From JBBQVS01 sp963792705 (GTDB lineage: Bacteria > Chloroflexota > Ktedonobacteria > Ktedonobacterales > Ktedonobacteraceae), in assembly GCA_963792705.1 (NCBI GenBank), contig CAWBXD010000012.1, forward strand, positions 434,001-498,000: 64,000 bases of DNA, written 5' to 3'. The notes under the pieces are model-generated. The model did not search any database, had not been told where the DNA came from, and worked only from the letters and a program-made list of their open reading frames with translations. Positions 42,238-51,952 of the stretch are shown one piece after another (positions within the stretch are counted from its first letter, which is position 1; every line of letters starts with the position of its first letter). A program made the position numbers and the translations under genes.

Positions 42238-42857
42238 CGTGCTTTCTCCTGTTTTCCACCATCCTTGTTCAGACGTTGATACTGTTCAATAAACATACGT
42301 TTTGCACGCGAAATGCGTGTCGCAGAAGCGTTGGGCGAGATACCCATAATCGTGGCGATCTCTTGATAGGACACGCCTTGAGCCGCGCTAAGTACTAGAA
42401 CGGTAGCGTACTCTGGTGGTAAACTGTCCAGGGCGCGACGGATAAGGTCTCGTTCTGCAATCTCTGGAATGCCTCCACTATCGGCAAGAAAGGCGAATGT
42501 ATCCTCATTGGCCCCCTCTTCACTATAGTCATCGTTACGATAACGATGTGAGAGCGACCACCAGGAGATACGTTTACGTCTGCGTAACATATCAACACAC
42601 AGGTTTGTGGCGATACGATAGAGCCAAGGGGCCAGTCGTTCACGTTCATACAAACCATTCCACGAAGTGCAGGCGCGAACAAAAACCTCCTGTGTCACAT
42701 CGTCTGCATCCTCCTGGTTGCCGAGGAGACGATAGATATAGGAGTGAATGGGTCGCCGAAATTGCTCATATAGCTGAGCAACCGTTGAGGCAGCATTTGC
42801 TTGTGAAGCTGCATTATCAGATGACACTTGAGACTCAACTGGTTTTTCCACGGTCAT
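42234..42857 (-). CDS. ECF-type sigma-70 family factor
   Basis: 207 residues from the ATG at 42857; an in-frame ATG further upstream (near 42905, after CAGGTAGG) cannot be excluded. Region 2: VAQLYEQFRRPIHSYIYRLLGNQEDADDVTQEVF; region 4: LPPEYATVLVLSAAQGVSYQEIATIMGISPNASATRISRAKRMF. It is cotranscribed with its anti-sigma partner and divergent from the first sedolisin gene, sharing a short promoter region. Confidence 0.93.
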   Translation of the reverse strand: MTVEKPVESQVSSDNAASQANAASTVAQLYEQFRRPIHSYIYRLLGNQEDADDVTQEVFVRACTSWNGLYERERLAPWLYRIATNLCVDMLRRRKRISWWSLSHRYRNDDYSEEGANEDTFAFLADSGGIPEIAERDLIRRALDSLPPEYATVLVLSAAQGVSYQEIATIMGISPNASATRISRAKRMFIEQYQRLNKDGGKQEKAR

Positions 42858-43113
42858 GCTGGCTCTCTCTTCTTGGGAAGTACCTGCGTTTTGCGTCCCT
42901 CCCATGCCTACCTGTAGTATACCAGGATTGACCGCCGAATAAAACATAATAACTCCATTGGCTATTGATTATATTGCAATCTACCACTCTATCACGTTCC
43001 ATCGTCCTATTTTTTTCCACAAGTCCTACACAAGGCATTTATACGCTCACTTCGTGGAAAGCTTCCGTTCTTATATATACTTATACAAAAAAGATATGAG
43101 GTACATTCGCCCC

Positions 43114-46100
43114 ATGAATCCATTGCTCTCTGATGGAGTACGCCGTCGTACAAGATACACATACCACAGTATCTACCCTATTATTATTGTTCCTCTCATA
43201 GGTTTACTTATTATTAGTATTTCCTTTGCATTCTATTTTTCGTCATCTAGACATTCTTCTTCCGCACACGCAAGCGGATTAACACCACTTATTGGACATG
43301 TGCCTGACGAGGTTACAAAAAGTCAACTACTTAGCCCAACCGACCCTACCACATCTATTACGTTGACAGTAGGTTTACGCTTACGCAACCAGATGGACCT
43401 GGAGAATTATGTTCACACACTTGGTACGAGTACGGACCAGCATACTCATCTCCACATGACACTTGAGCAGATCGTCAAGGCATATGGGCCGTTGCCCACC
43501 GCGCAGCAAGCAGTGATAGCGTATATGCGGCAAGCAGGCTTTACAGTTGTCGCAACCTATAAGCACCACTTAATGATTAGCTTTCGCGGTACCGTTGGCG
43601 ATGCTGAACAGGCGTTTAGTATCCAGATCAATAACTATCGTATGCTGAACGGGCGAATATTTTACGCACCTGCTATAGACCCAAATGTTCCAACCACGCT
43701 AGCGAGTATTATACAAAGTATCAATGGCCTGGATACAGTAGCGCACTACACCCATCAGCCAATTGTCTCAGCAAAGGGAAAAACCAGTGTGTTACGCACG
43801 AACACGAACACATGTTTTCCAGCATCCACACCTCCGGTTAACTACTATATTCCTTCACAGATAGCCACTGCATATAATCTGCAAGGGCTGTATAATCAGG
43901 GGCTACATGGAGAGGGACAGTCTGTTGCGCTCTTTGAGCTAGACGATTACACACAAAGTGATATCACAGCCTACACATCTTGTTATGGTGGTGGTAGTGT
44001 ACCGATTACGCGTACACAGGTCGCGGGCGGTTCTGGTACACATCCTGACAGTAGCGCGCTTGAAGTCGAGCTTGACATGGAACTTATGTTAAGCGCAGCT
44101 CCACATCTAGCGAACCTACGTATATATGAAGCTCCAAACACTGACTCAGGCGTCATTGCAGAATGGGGACAAATTGTCAGCGACGCGGTGCCGGTTGTCA
44201 GCACGAGTTGGGGTGAGTGTGAGCCAATGGTTACAAAGGCATCATTGCAGTTAGAAAACGCTCTTTTTACTATAGCAGCAGCGCAAGGCCAGAGCATTCT
44301 GGCAGCCTCTGGAGATCACGCCGCCGATGACTGTGATGGTCAGGCGAATGGTGTTACCGAGTCTGTTGACGACCCAGCGTCACAACCTTATGTTACAGGT
44401 GTTGGTGGCACCTCGCTCACCAACACCGTAAGCCCTCATCCCAGCGAACATTACTGGCAGCAGGGAACAGTTAATGGGCATACTGGTGGCGGTGGTGGTG
44501 GTATCAGTACGCTCTGGACGCTTCCAGCATGGCAACAAGCACCAGGTGTTATTAGCAGTTTCAGTAGTGCTGCTCCCTGTGCGACCAACACGGGAAAGAC
44601 GGGCAAAATTTGTCGTGAGGTTCCCGATGTCTCGCTCAATGCTGACCCTGCCGTTGGCTATCCTGCCTACTGCACTGTGATAGCAGCGAATTGCTCATCT
44701 TCGAGTCCCTGGACTATCGTTGGCGGCACCTCGGCAGCGGCACCTATGTGGGCGGCGATGGTTGCGTTAGCGAATCAGAAGTCATTGCAGGATGGCAACT
44801 TCAACCTTGGTTTCCTCAACCCTCTGCTCTACGGTGTGGCCCAGAACGCTGGACAATATAGCAATGATTTTAACGACATTACGATAGGAAACAGCACCGC
44901 TTTTAATGATGGCAAGTATCCGGCGACAACGGGGTATGATATGGCAACGGGCCTTGGTAGTTACGATGCCCAGAATTTAGCTAACGATCTTGAAACCTCG
45001 GCCGCAAATATGACCAAGGCTCGGAGTGCGCCAGCCGCGAATACCTGGTACTTTGCTGAAGGCAGTGTTGGCAATAGCTTCCAGGAATATCTCACCCTGC
45101 TTAACAGCAAGACAACACAGGCCGCGAATGTTAGCATAACCTATCTATTTGAGAATAAGCCCTCAATCACAAAGCAACATATAGTCACGCCGAACACGCG
45201 TCTCACGGTGAGCGTCAATGGGGATCTCAATGTGGCGATAACAGACCCACAGCAGGCTGTCGCAACCATTGTACGGTCGAACGTTCCTATTGTCGCTGAG
45301 CGTCCAATGTACTTTAACCTGCACGGCATCCAGAGTGGCACTGATGTTGTTGGAGCCACCAATGCAAACCAGACCTCATTCTACTTTGCGGAAGGGGACA
45401 CGCGTCATGATGCGACGCGCGCATACAACACCTATGTGACGCTACTTAATCCTAGCACAACGCAAACGGCACATGTCACGCTCAATTACTACAACAATGG
45501 CTTACGCGGAACGCAAACTTTGACGGTGGGACCGATGCAGCGTGGAACAGGGACGCCAGCAGCGGTGTCTCTCTATCAGCAGGTAGCAATTCAGGTGACA
45601 TCAGACATTGGCATCGTAGCCGAGCGTCCGCTCTACTTTAGCGATACTATTGCAACGGCTGGTGGAAGAACTATTGGTGCCGCCTCCGCGACCGGAGCAA
45701 CCACGCTTGGTACAGGTGCTGGAAGTGACTGGCTTTTTGCGGAAGGGTACACAGGTGCGAACTTCCAGGAGTACCTCGTGCTAGCGAATTTCAGCAATGC
45801 GCCTGTGACAGCGAAGGTGAAGCTAGAGTATACCAACGGCACAACGCAAACAATTCCAGTTAGTGTGGCGGCTAAGAGTCAAAACTACTTTGACGTGAAC
45901 AACGCCTCGAGCCATCCTGCTACAGGTTGTACGCCGACAAACTCCGTTTCGGCGGAGGTTACAGCGAGCACCGCGTCCATTGTTGCTGAACGCTTGATGT
46001 ACTTCCACTTTAGTGCCGCGCATCTTTCTGGCGGCTCCGATGTTGTGGGTGAGGTAGGACCAGCTACCCACTCTGTGTATAGCTTCGCAGAAGGGTACAC

Positions 46101-46419
46101 CTACACCGGGTTCTCGGAGTTCCTCACACTACAAAATCCCACAAACAGCGCGGAGACCGTTGCGGTCACGCTATTCGCGGATGGTACAGTGGTGCAGGTG
46201 ATGAAGCAACTCGCGCCACATAGCCGTACAACGGTCGGCATTAATGATCTCATCGTGCCGATGGCCGCGGCATATCCAAGCAATCCGGTCACGCAAGCAT
46301 ATGAAGTATCAATGGACGTGCAGGCCCTTAGTGGGGTGGTCGTTGCCGAGCGGCCTCAATACTTCAACTGGCACGGTGATACAGGTGGAACGGACGTGTT
46401 GGGATATACAGGGGGCTAA
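43114..46419 (+). CDS. Secreted S53 (sedolisin) peptidase with four FAEG repeats, copy 1
   Basis: 1101 residues; ATG at 43114 follows GAGGT, a nearby ATG at 43096 lacks a site. A signal/anchor helix near residue 25 leads to a pro-kumamolisin propeptide (about 60-220), then the S53 catalytic domain: Glu317 and Asp321 (ALEVELDME), oxyanion Asp401 (ASGDHAADD) and Ser540 (GGTSAAAP). From about 650 four beta-rich repeats follow, each starting near FAEG and ending near VAERPMYF (for example WYFAEGSVGNSFQEYLTL). The repeats probably bind cell wall or polysaccharide. An acid-active extracellular protease. Confidence 0.93.
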   Translation: MNPLLSDGVRRRTRYTYHSIYPIIIVPLIGLLIISISFAFYFSSSRHSSSAHASGLTPLIGHVPDEVTKSQLLSPTDPTTSITLTVGLRLRNQMDLENYVHTLGTSTDQHTHLHMTLEQIVKAYGPLPTAQQAVIAYMRQAGFTVVATYKHHLMISFRGTVGDAEQAFSIQINNYRMLNGRIFYAPAIDPNVPTTLASIIQSINGLDTVAHYTHQPIVSAKGKTSVLRTNTNTCFPASTPPVNYYIPSQIATAYNLQGLYNQGLHGEGQSVALFELDDYTQSDITAYTSCYGGGSVPITRTQVAGGSGTHPDSSALEVELDMELMLSAAPHLANLRIYEAPNTDSGVIAEWGQIVSDAVPVVSTSWGECEPMVTKASLQLENALFTIAAAQGQSILAASGDHAADDCDGQANGVTESVDDPASQPYVTGVGGTSLTNTVSPHPSEHYWQQGTVNGHTGGGGGGISTLWTLPAWQQAPGVISSFSSAAPCATNTGKTGKICREVPDVSLNADPAVGYPAYCTVIAANCSSSSPWTIVGGTSAAAPMWAAMVALANQKSLQDGNFNLGFLNPLLYGVAQNAGQYSNDFNDITIGNSTAFNDGKYPATTGYDMATGLGSYDAQNLANDLETSAANMTKARSAPAANTWYFAEGSVGNSFQEYLTLLNSKTTQAANVSITYLFENKPSITKQHIVTPNTRLTVSVNGDLNVAITDPQQAVATIVRSNVPIVAERPMYFNLHGIQSGTDVVGATNANQTSFYFAEGDTRHDATRAYNTYVTLLNPSTTQTAHVTLNYYNNGLRGTQTLTVGPMQRGTGTPAAVSLYQQVAIQVTSDIGIVAERPLYFSDTIATAGGRTIGAASATGATTLGTGAGSDWLFAEGYTGANFQEYLVLANFSNAPVTAKVKLEYTNGTTQTIPVSVAAKSQNYFDVNNASSHPATGCTPTNSVSAEVTASTASIVAERLMYFHFSAAHLSGGSDVVGEVGPATHSVYSFAEGYTYTGFSEFLTLQNPTNSAETVAVTLFADGTVVQVMKQLAPHSRTTVGINDLIVPMAAAYPSNPVTQAYEVSMDVQALSGVVVAERPQYFNWHGDTGGTDVLGYTGG

Positions 46420-46427
46420 TATCAGTG

Positions 46428-46478
46428 CTAACAGAAAAGGGTAGGCAATTCAATGGAATGCCTATCCTTTTCTGTTAG
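46428..46478 (+). terminator. Inverted repeat after the first sedolisin gene
   Basis: Arms starting CTAACAGAAAAGG and complementary CCTTTTCTGTTAG, with further pairing TAGGCA/TGCC and small mismatches. Closes the transcript. Confidence 0.6.
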
Positions 46479-46623
46479 TACCATCCTCCCATAGATTTGT
46501 TCTGCACAAAAATAATGCTATCATGCACATGTACTGTACCATACCGCTATGTCGGCACGTACAGATGCGTGACCAGGGAGGTTTTGGAAGAGGGGTGTAT
46601 CTTGGATACAAAGGGAGGTTTTC

Positions 46624-47775
46624 ATGCATTTGTTTCGTGGTTCTCGAACATATAAATATGTTCCACATCCTCATCGTTTTCGCACTTCGTCACTTCTTTG
46701 TTCGGCTGTACTCATTGCTTTTTTGCTAGCCGCTCTTTTTGGTGTCGTTACTCATAGTGGAGCGGAGGCAAACGGAGGGAAGTTTAGAGGGCAACCTCTT
46801 GGGATGAAGCACCTGCCGGGGCAAAATCCAAATCCTACGACGAAGCCGATTACTCACCCACCAGTGACGGTAAATTACAACAAGCCCGTTCTAGCATTTT
46901 ATTATATGTGGTATCACCATTCTGACTGGTGTACGTGTCACATGTCGGACTTGCCGAGTCCACAGTATGACTCTAGCGATGATGCTACCGTTGATCGTCA
47001 GGTTAAACAGGCGGCGAATGCTGGTATTACAGGCTTCATCGGCTCATGGTGGGGTCCTAACGATAATACCGACAAGAACTTTGTGAAGGTACTGTCACAT
47101 GCCGCGACGTTAGAGAAAAATACAGGTTTCCGCTTCACGTCTTCGCTTTATATAGAGAGTGATGCTCCACTGCTCAATACACAGGCAAAGATGATTTCTG
47201 GACTACGCTATGTAGTTCAGCACTATAGCGCAAACAGTCATTTCTTTCATTGGCATGGCAAGCCAGTCTTGTTTTTCTGGAGTCCACTTGGCAATGGTCG
47301 CACCTTCGAAGAGTGGAAAGACATTCGGAGCCAGGTCGATCCTCATCACACTATGCTCTGGTCGGCAGAGGGCGTTGACATGGACTTGCTGAATGTCTTT
47401 GATGGTATTCACTTGTTCAGTGGAGGCTACTGGGGTATTCAGCATGGCACAATGTCACAGGTCGATAAGGGTTTTCGCGACCAGATCAACGACTATAATC
47501 GGGCGCACCACACACAGAAAATCTGGGCGGCGGGCGTGATACCGGGTTATGATGATACGCGAGTACCGGGAAGACAGGGCACATACATTGTACCGCGCAA
47601 CAACGGAGCGACGTATCAAGCCAGTTGGCGAGCGGCCATGAGTAGTATGCCTGACTGGATCACCATTACTACTTTTAATGAGTGGTTCGAGGGAGCAATG
47701 ATTGAACCAAGCGTTCACTATGGAAATCAATACCTGAACCTGACGCAGCAATTCGCCAAACAATGGCACGGCTAA
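46624..47775 (+). CDS. GH99-like secreted protein, copy 1
   Basis: 383 residues. An N-terminal basic stretch and hydrophobic helix (residues 22-40) act as signal. The rest resembles the glycoside hydrolase 99 (endo-alpha-mannosidase) fold: VLAFYYMWYHHSDWCTC, QAANAGITGFIGSWWGPNDNTDKNF, MLWSAEGVDMDLL, and TFNEWFEGAMIEPS, whose Glu residues are the likely catalytic pair. Start after GGGAGG. A paralogue is at 51953. Likely acts on extracellular mannan or a related glycan. Confidence 0.83.
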   Translation: MHLFRGSRTYKYVPHPHRFRTSSLLCSAVLIAFLLAALFGVVTHSGAEANGGKFRGQPLGMKHLPGQNPNPTTKPITHPPVTVNYNKPVLAFYYMWYHHSDWCTCHMSDLPSPQYDSSDDATVDRQVKQAANAGITGFIGSWWGPNDNTDKNFVKVLSHAATLEKNTGFRFTSSLYIESDAPLLNTQAKMISGLRYVVQHYSANSHFFHWHGKPVLFFWSPLGNGRTFEEWKDIRSQVDPHHTMLWSAEGVDMDLLNVFDGIHLFSGGYWGIQHGTMSQVDKGFRDQINDYNRAHHTQKIWAAGVIPGYDDTRVPGRQGTYIVPRNNGATYQASWRAAMSSMPDWITITTFNEWFEGAMIEPSVHYGNQYLNLTQQFAKQWHG

Positions 47776-47791
47776 TTGGGTTCTTCTATGC

Positions 47792-47845
47792 TGTTGCATA
47801 CATAGGTGCTGAGGGCAATTATCCTCAGCACCTATGTATGCAACA
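47792..47845 (+). terminator. 23-bp inverted repeat between GH99-like gene and second sedolisin
   Basis: Perfect arms starting TGTTGCATACATAGGTGCTG with a small loop, between same-strand genes; a transcription end is likely. Confidence 0.65.
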
Positions 47846-47885
47846 TATTGTTATTTGAGGTTAGGTTGAAAGGGAGGAATTTTTC

Positions 47886-50800
47886 ATGCCAATTTGGAGG
47901 CGCATGAGCCGCGATCATGGGCGTATCGCCTATGGTCGCATGCTTATTATAGTTACATCGCTTCTGGCGGTGTTTTGTATCATAGGAGTGGGAGCATTCC
48001 AGTTTCTACACATTGCACCTGCGCGAGCCGCATCTGCCAACGCAGTTGTCACATTTCCTACGACACGACCAGCGGTACTCATGCAGAGTCATATCAATGG
48101 GCCAGCCGACGCACAGCAGCGTATCTCACTCTCAATTGGGCTTCGAGTTCAAAATCAAGTGGCTCTGACACAGTACGTGAACGATATTTCGCGTTCTGGC
48201 TCGGTCAACTATCACCGCTATCTTACGGCGGCTCAGTATGAGGGAACGTTTAGCCCAAGTCAAGCAAACTATAGTGCGGTAGAGAAGTATCTTCAGGCAG
48301 CGGGATTTACCATCACTCACACGTACAGCAATCGCTTATTGATTGCCTTTAGTGGTACGGTGGCACAGGTAAATCGTACTTTTGGTGTTTCCCTCAAGAG
48401 CTACACCGCCTCTGACCACGCTAGCTATTATGCCAATGACACTGACCCACAGCTTCCGGCATGGCTTGCCAGTCAGGTACAAAGTTTTACTGGCCTAAAT
48501 AATGCTGTTCGTTTTCAGCATCTGCCGTTAAGTGCGCGAACAGTACAGAGAGCTATCCATACCCCTTTGACAAATACGTGTCCAGGCCATGATCCAAAAG
48601 GTCAATATGTCACGCCTGACCAGACGGCGACTGCGTATAATCTCAATGGCCTGTATAATGCAGGTTTTCAGGGTGAAGGCCAAAGCATTGCGCTCTTCGA
48701 GCTAGCCACGTTCAATACAAGCGATCTTACCACGTACACGGCCTGCTATGGTCATAGCCATACAGCTATTCAAACGCTAGTCGCAGGTTCTTCCTCCGTC
48801 GCTTCGGATAGTGGCATGGTAGAAGTTGAACTTGATTCACAGCTTATCTTGAGTGCGGCTCCAAAGCTTGGAAGACTTGTCGTTTATGAGTCTGGTAACG
48901 ATGAGGCTGACCGCTTGGCACAATGGGCGCAGATTGTGCAGGACGCAGTTCCCGTTATAAGCACAAGCTGGGGGGATTGTGAACTGAACATGGACCCAAC
49001 AGAGATACAGCAAGAGCATGTTCTGTTCACGGCTGCCGCCGTACAAGGACAGAGTATTTTCGCAGCATCGGGTGATAGTGGTAGCGCAGGTTGCGCCTTT
49101 GATCAAGCAAGCAATGGCTCTCAAGCGTTTAAGGGCCTTAGCGCGGGCGACCCAGGAACGCAACCGTTTGTGACCAGCGTTGGCGGTACAACGCTCACGA
49201 TTGATAGCTCATCGTCAGCCTATAGCCGTGAAGTTGCCTGGAATAATCTGCCCTTGGGAACCTATAGTGGTGGTGCCTCTGGCGGGGGTATCAGCAAATA
49301 CTGGGCGGCACCATCCTGGCAGAGCGGTCCAGGAGTCAATACCAGTAACAGTTCCGCGACACCATGTAGTGCGCCTTCAGGTAGTTTCTGCCGCGAGACA
49401 CCGGACGTATCGCTTCATGCGGACCCAACGAACGGATATCTCATCTATTGTACAGCAACACAGGCAGGATGTGATCCCGCCCATCCCTGGAATAGTATTG
49501 GTGGAACTTCGGCTGCCGCACCCATGTGGGCGGCACTCATGGCTTTAGCCAACGAGATGTCGGTGCGACAAGGTGGGTTTAATCTCGGCTTCGTCAATCC
49601 ACTACTGTATCAGATTGCGAACGATGCCACGAAGTACAGCAATAGTTTCCATGACATCACCACTGGCACCGACGATTACGATAATCTCAATAGTGGGAAG
49701 TATGGCGCAACGAGTAACTATGACATGGCAACGGGACTGGGCAGTTATGAAGCGTTCAACCTTGCAACGAATCTTGTCGCTCTTGTAAAAAGTCAGATGC
49801 CGACACGTACCTCACCATCAAATACCACCTGGTATTTCGCGGAAGGGAGCGTTGGAGGAGGCTTTCAAGAATACATCACGCTGCAAAATCCAAGCATAAA
49901 CCAGGCGGCGACGGTCAATATTACCTATCTTTTCGAGGGAAAACCGTCTGTGGTTATCAGCCATGTGGTACCTAGCAGTTCGCGAGCAACGGTGAGCGTC
50001 AACCAGGACCTACATGTACAGGTGACGGACCCACAACAGGCACTTTCGGCCATTGTTCAGGTTGCGAATGGAGGCCCTGGTATCGTTGCGGAACGGCCCA
50101 TGTACTTCTCGCATAAGGGTATTCAAAGTGGTACAGATGTTATGGGTGCGACTAATCCGCAAAGTACCTACTACTTCCCGTCGGTAGATACACGTAACGC
50201 AGGACGTACCTATCTCACGTATCTCACGATGCTTAATCCGAGTGCCACGCAGAGCGCAAACGTCACGGTAACGTATTATACAGGAGCGTGTGGCAACACT
50301 AGTCAAGCAACGTGTCCAACACAAACGGTGTCGATTGCGCCATTACATCGTGGCACAGCAACGCCACTTTCACTGAATTTGTATCAGCAAACGGCAGTAA
50401 GCGTTCAGAGTGATCATGCCATTGTTGTGGAGCGTCCTACATACTTCAAGGATACGCTTGCGACAGCAGGTGGTGCAATAACAGGTGCTGCAAGCGAAGT
50501 TGGTGCAACAAATCCAGGCAAGGACTGGCTCTTTGCTGAAGGATACACGGGCAGCAACTTCCAGGAATACCTGACACTGGCAAATTTCGGCATGGCAGAC
50601 ACGAGTGCAGTGGTGACACTTGAGTATGATAATGGACATAAGCAAGCCATTACGGTAAGTGTTCCCGCGCTTAGCCACATCTACTTTGATGTAAACAGGG
50701 CGAACGCAACACCGAGCGGCACCTGCGATATTAGTCCGTGCAGTACCTCAACAGCCTCCTCTGTTGAGGTTACTTCGACAGCGAACATCGTTGTTGACCG

Positions 50801-51227
50801 TCTGATGTACTTCCACAAGGGTAGTGCGCGCCTCTCTGGTGCGACAGAGACCGTTGGAGAAGCTGGTCCTGCCTCACACAGCGTCTACGCCTTTGCGGAA
50901 GGCTATACGGCAGGCTCATTTGATGAGTATCTGACGCTGCAAAATCCTACGTTGAACGACGAGACGGTGGCAATTACGCTTTTTGTGGATACGTATGTGC
51001 TACAAGAGCAAGTGGTTGTCAAGGCGCAGGGTCGTAAAACGGTTAGCATCAACGCGCTTGTAGTGCCAATTGCGCGAAGCTATAACAACATGGGACCCGA
51101 CTCCTACTCGGTCTCGCTCACAGTGCAAGCACTAGGGACAAACGCGAAAATCGTTGCGGAACGTCCAATGTACTTTAACTTTCACGGTGCTCAAGGTGGC
51201 ACCGATGTGCTTGGGTATACTCAGTAG
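47886..51227 (+). CDS. Secreted S53 (sedolisin) peptidase with FAEG repeats, copy 2
   Basis: 1113 residues, start after AGGGAGG. Signal helix near 20-42 (IIVTSLLAVFCIIGVGAF), propeptide (about 65-230), catalytic domain with Glu313/Asp317 (MVEVELDSQ), Asp near 396 (ASGDSGSAGC) and Ser near 542 (GGTSAAAPMWA). Four C-terminal FAEG/VAERPMYF-type repeats; the second starts YYFPSVDTR, so it has drifted. The paralogue is at 43114. Both should be secreted, acid-active proteases. Confidence 0.93.
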   Translation: MPIWRRMSRDHGRIAYGRMLIIVTSLLAVFCIIGVGAFQFLHIAPARAASANAVVTFPTTRPAVLMQSHINGPADAQQRISLSIGLRVQNQVALTQYVNDISRSGSVNYHRYLTAAQYEGTFSPSQANYSAVEKYLQAAGFTITHTYSNRLLIAFSGTVAQVNRTFGVSLKSYTASDHASYYANDTDPQLPAWLASQVQSFTGLNNAVRFQHLPLSARTVQRAIHTPLTNTCPGHDPKGQYVTPDQTATAYNLNGLYNAGFQGEGQSIALFELATFNTSDLTTYTACYGHSHTAIQTLVAGSSSVASDSGMVEVELDSQLILSAAPKLGRLVVYESGNDEADRLAQWAQIVQDAVPVISTSWGDCELNMDPTEIQQEHVLFTAAAVQGQSIFAASGDSGSAGCAFDQASNGSQAFKGLSAGDPGTQPFVTSVGGTTLTIDSSSSAYSREVAWNNLPLGTYSGGASGGGISKYWAAPSWQSGPGVNTSNSSATPCSAPSGSFCRETPDVSLHADPTNGYLIYCTATQAGCDPAHPWNSIGGTSAAAPMWAALMALANEMSVRQGGFNLGFVNPLLYQIANDATKYSNSFHDITTGTDDYDNLNSGKYGATSNYDMATGLGSYEAFNLATNLVALVKSQMPTRTSPSNTTWYFAEGSVGGGFQEYITLQNPSINQAATVNITYLFEGKPSVVISHVVPSSSRATVSVNQDLHVQVTDPQQALSAIVQVANGGPGIVAERPMYFSHKGIQSGTDVMGATNPQSTYYFPSVDTRNAGRTYLTYLTMLNPSATQSANVTVTYYTGACGNTSQATCPTQTVSIAPLHRGTATPLSLNLYQQTAVSVQSDHAIVVERPTYFKDTLATAGGAITGAASEVGATNPGKDWLFAEGYTGSNFQEYLTLANFGMADTSAVVTLEYDNGHKQAITVSVPALSHIYFDVNRANATPSGTCDISPCSTSTASSVEVTSTANIVVDRLMYFHKGSARLSGATETVGEAGPASHSVYAFAEGYTAGSFDEYLTLQNPTLNDETVAITLFVDTYVLQEQVVVKAQGRKTVSINALVVPIARSYNNMGPDSYSVSLTVQALGTNAKIVAERPMYFNFHGAQGGTDVLGYTQ

Positions 51228-51237
51228 GTTTTTGTAG

Positions 51238-51289
51238 GAGAGAACGAACAGGGGATGCAGCAATTGCTGCATCCCCTGTTCGTTCTCTC
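51238..51289. terminator. 52-bp perfect palindrome between sedolisin and CIA30 genes
   Basis: A continuous palindrome with no loop, left half beginning GGAGAGAACGAACAGG, ending two bases before the stop of the convergent CIA30-like gene. Probable two-way terminator. Confidence 0.7.
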
Positions 51290-51802
51290 TTATAATTCTT
51301 GGTACGCTTTTATTTCTGCTATCTCTAGCACGAATGGCCCTTCCTGGTTATCCGCGATAATTAGGCCAAACAGTTTAATAGTAGCGGGGTCGAGTGGAAG
51401 TGCGTCAGGAACTACCTCTCCACGCATAATAGGAGTAAATTGCTCGAACGAAAGACGAGCATCCATCCAGATATCTTTTGTAGTATCAAAGTTGCCTATG
51501 TAAAATGCGTCGTCCGAGAGTGCAGGTGTTTCAACGAATAGGCCGTAGCGTTTCCCATCGCCCTTAACGCGTAACGCTATACCATCAAAACCCTCTAGCG
51601 TGCTATCGTTCTGGCTACGAACAGACGCAAAACCACCATAATTTTCCAATGATACTCTTCCCGTAAAAAGTACTGTACCAGCACTGGTCGCCTGTATACG
51701 ACTGTTTGAAAGTCCACCCATTACAACATCATTCTGTGGAAGCCAGCGTTGCACGTCCTCTGCTTTGCTGAAGTCGGCGATAATTTTCTCTGTGGTTGGC
51801 AT
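51290..51802 (-). CDS. CIA30 family protein
   Basis: 170 residues, a beta-sandwich protein of the complex I intermediate-associated protein 30 family. Typical motifs: WLPQNDVVMGGLSNSRI, FTGRVSLENYGGFASVR, GFDGIALRVKGDGKRYGLF and IKLFGLIIADNQEGPFVLEI. In bacteria the function is unclear; it is not tied to a respiratory complex here. It lies on the opposite strand inside the sedolisin/GH99-like cluster. Confidence 0.9.
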   Translation of the reverse strand: MPTTEKIIADFSKAEDVQRWLPQNDVVMGGLSNSRIQATSAGTVLFTGRVSLENYGGFASVRSQNDSTLEGFDGIALRVKGDGKRYGLFVETPALSDDAFYIGNFDTTKDIWMDARLSFEQFTPIMRGEVVPDALPLDPATIKLFGLIIADNQEGPFVLEIAEIKAYQEL

Positions 51803-51952
51803 AGTTGTTTCTCCTCATTTCGATAAAATATTCTAAAGTTGGGCCAGGACACATTTAGTTTGACAGAATAATGGGGAACTTATCAGCTTACATTATCGTC
51901 CATTACAGTGGCGTTTAAAGTATAGCATTTTACCAGCACAGGAGCACAATGC

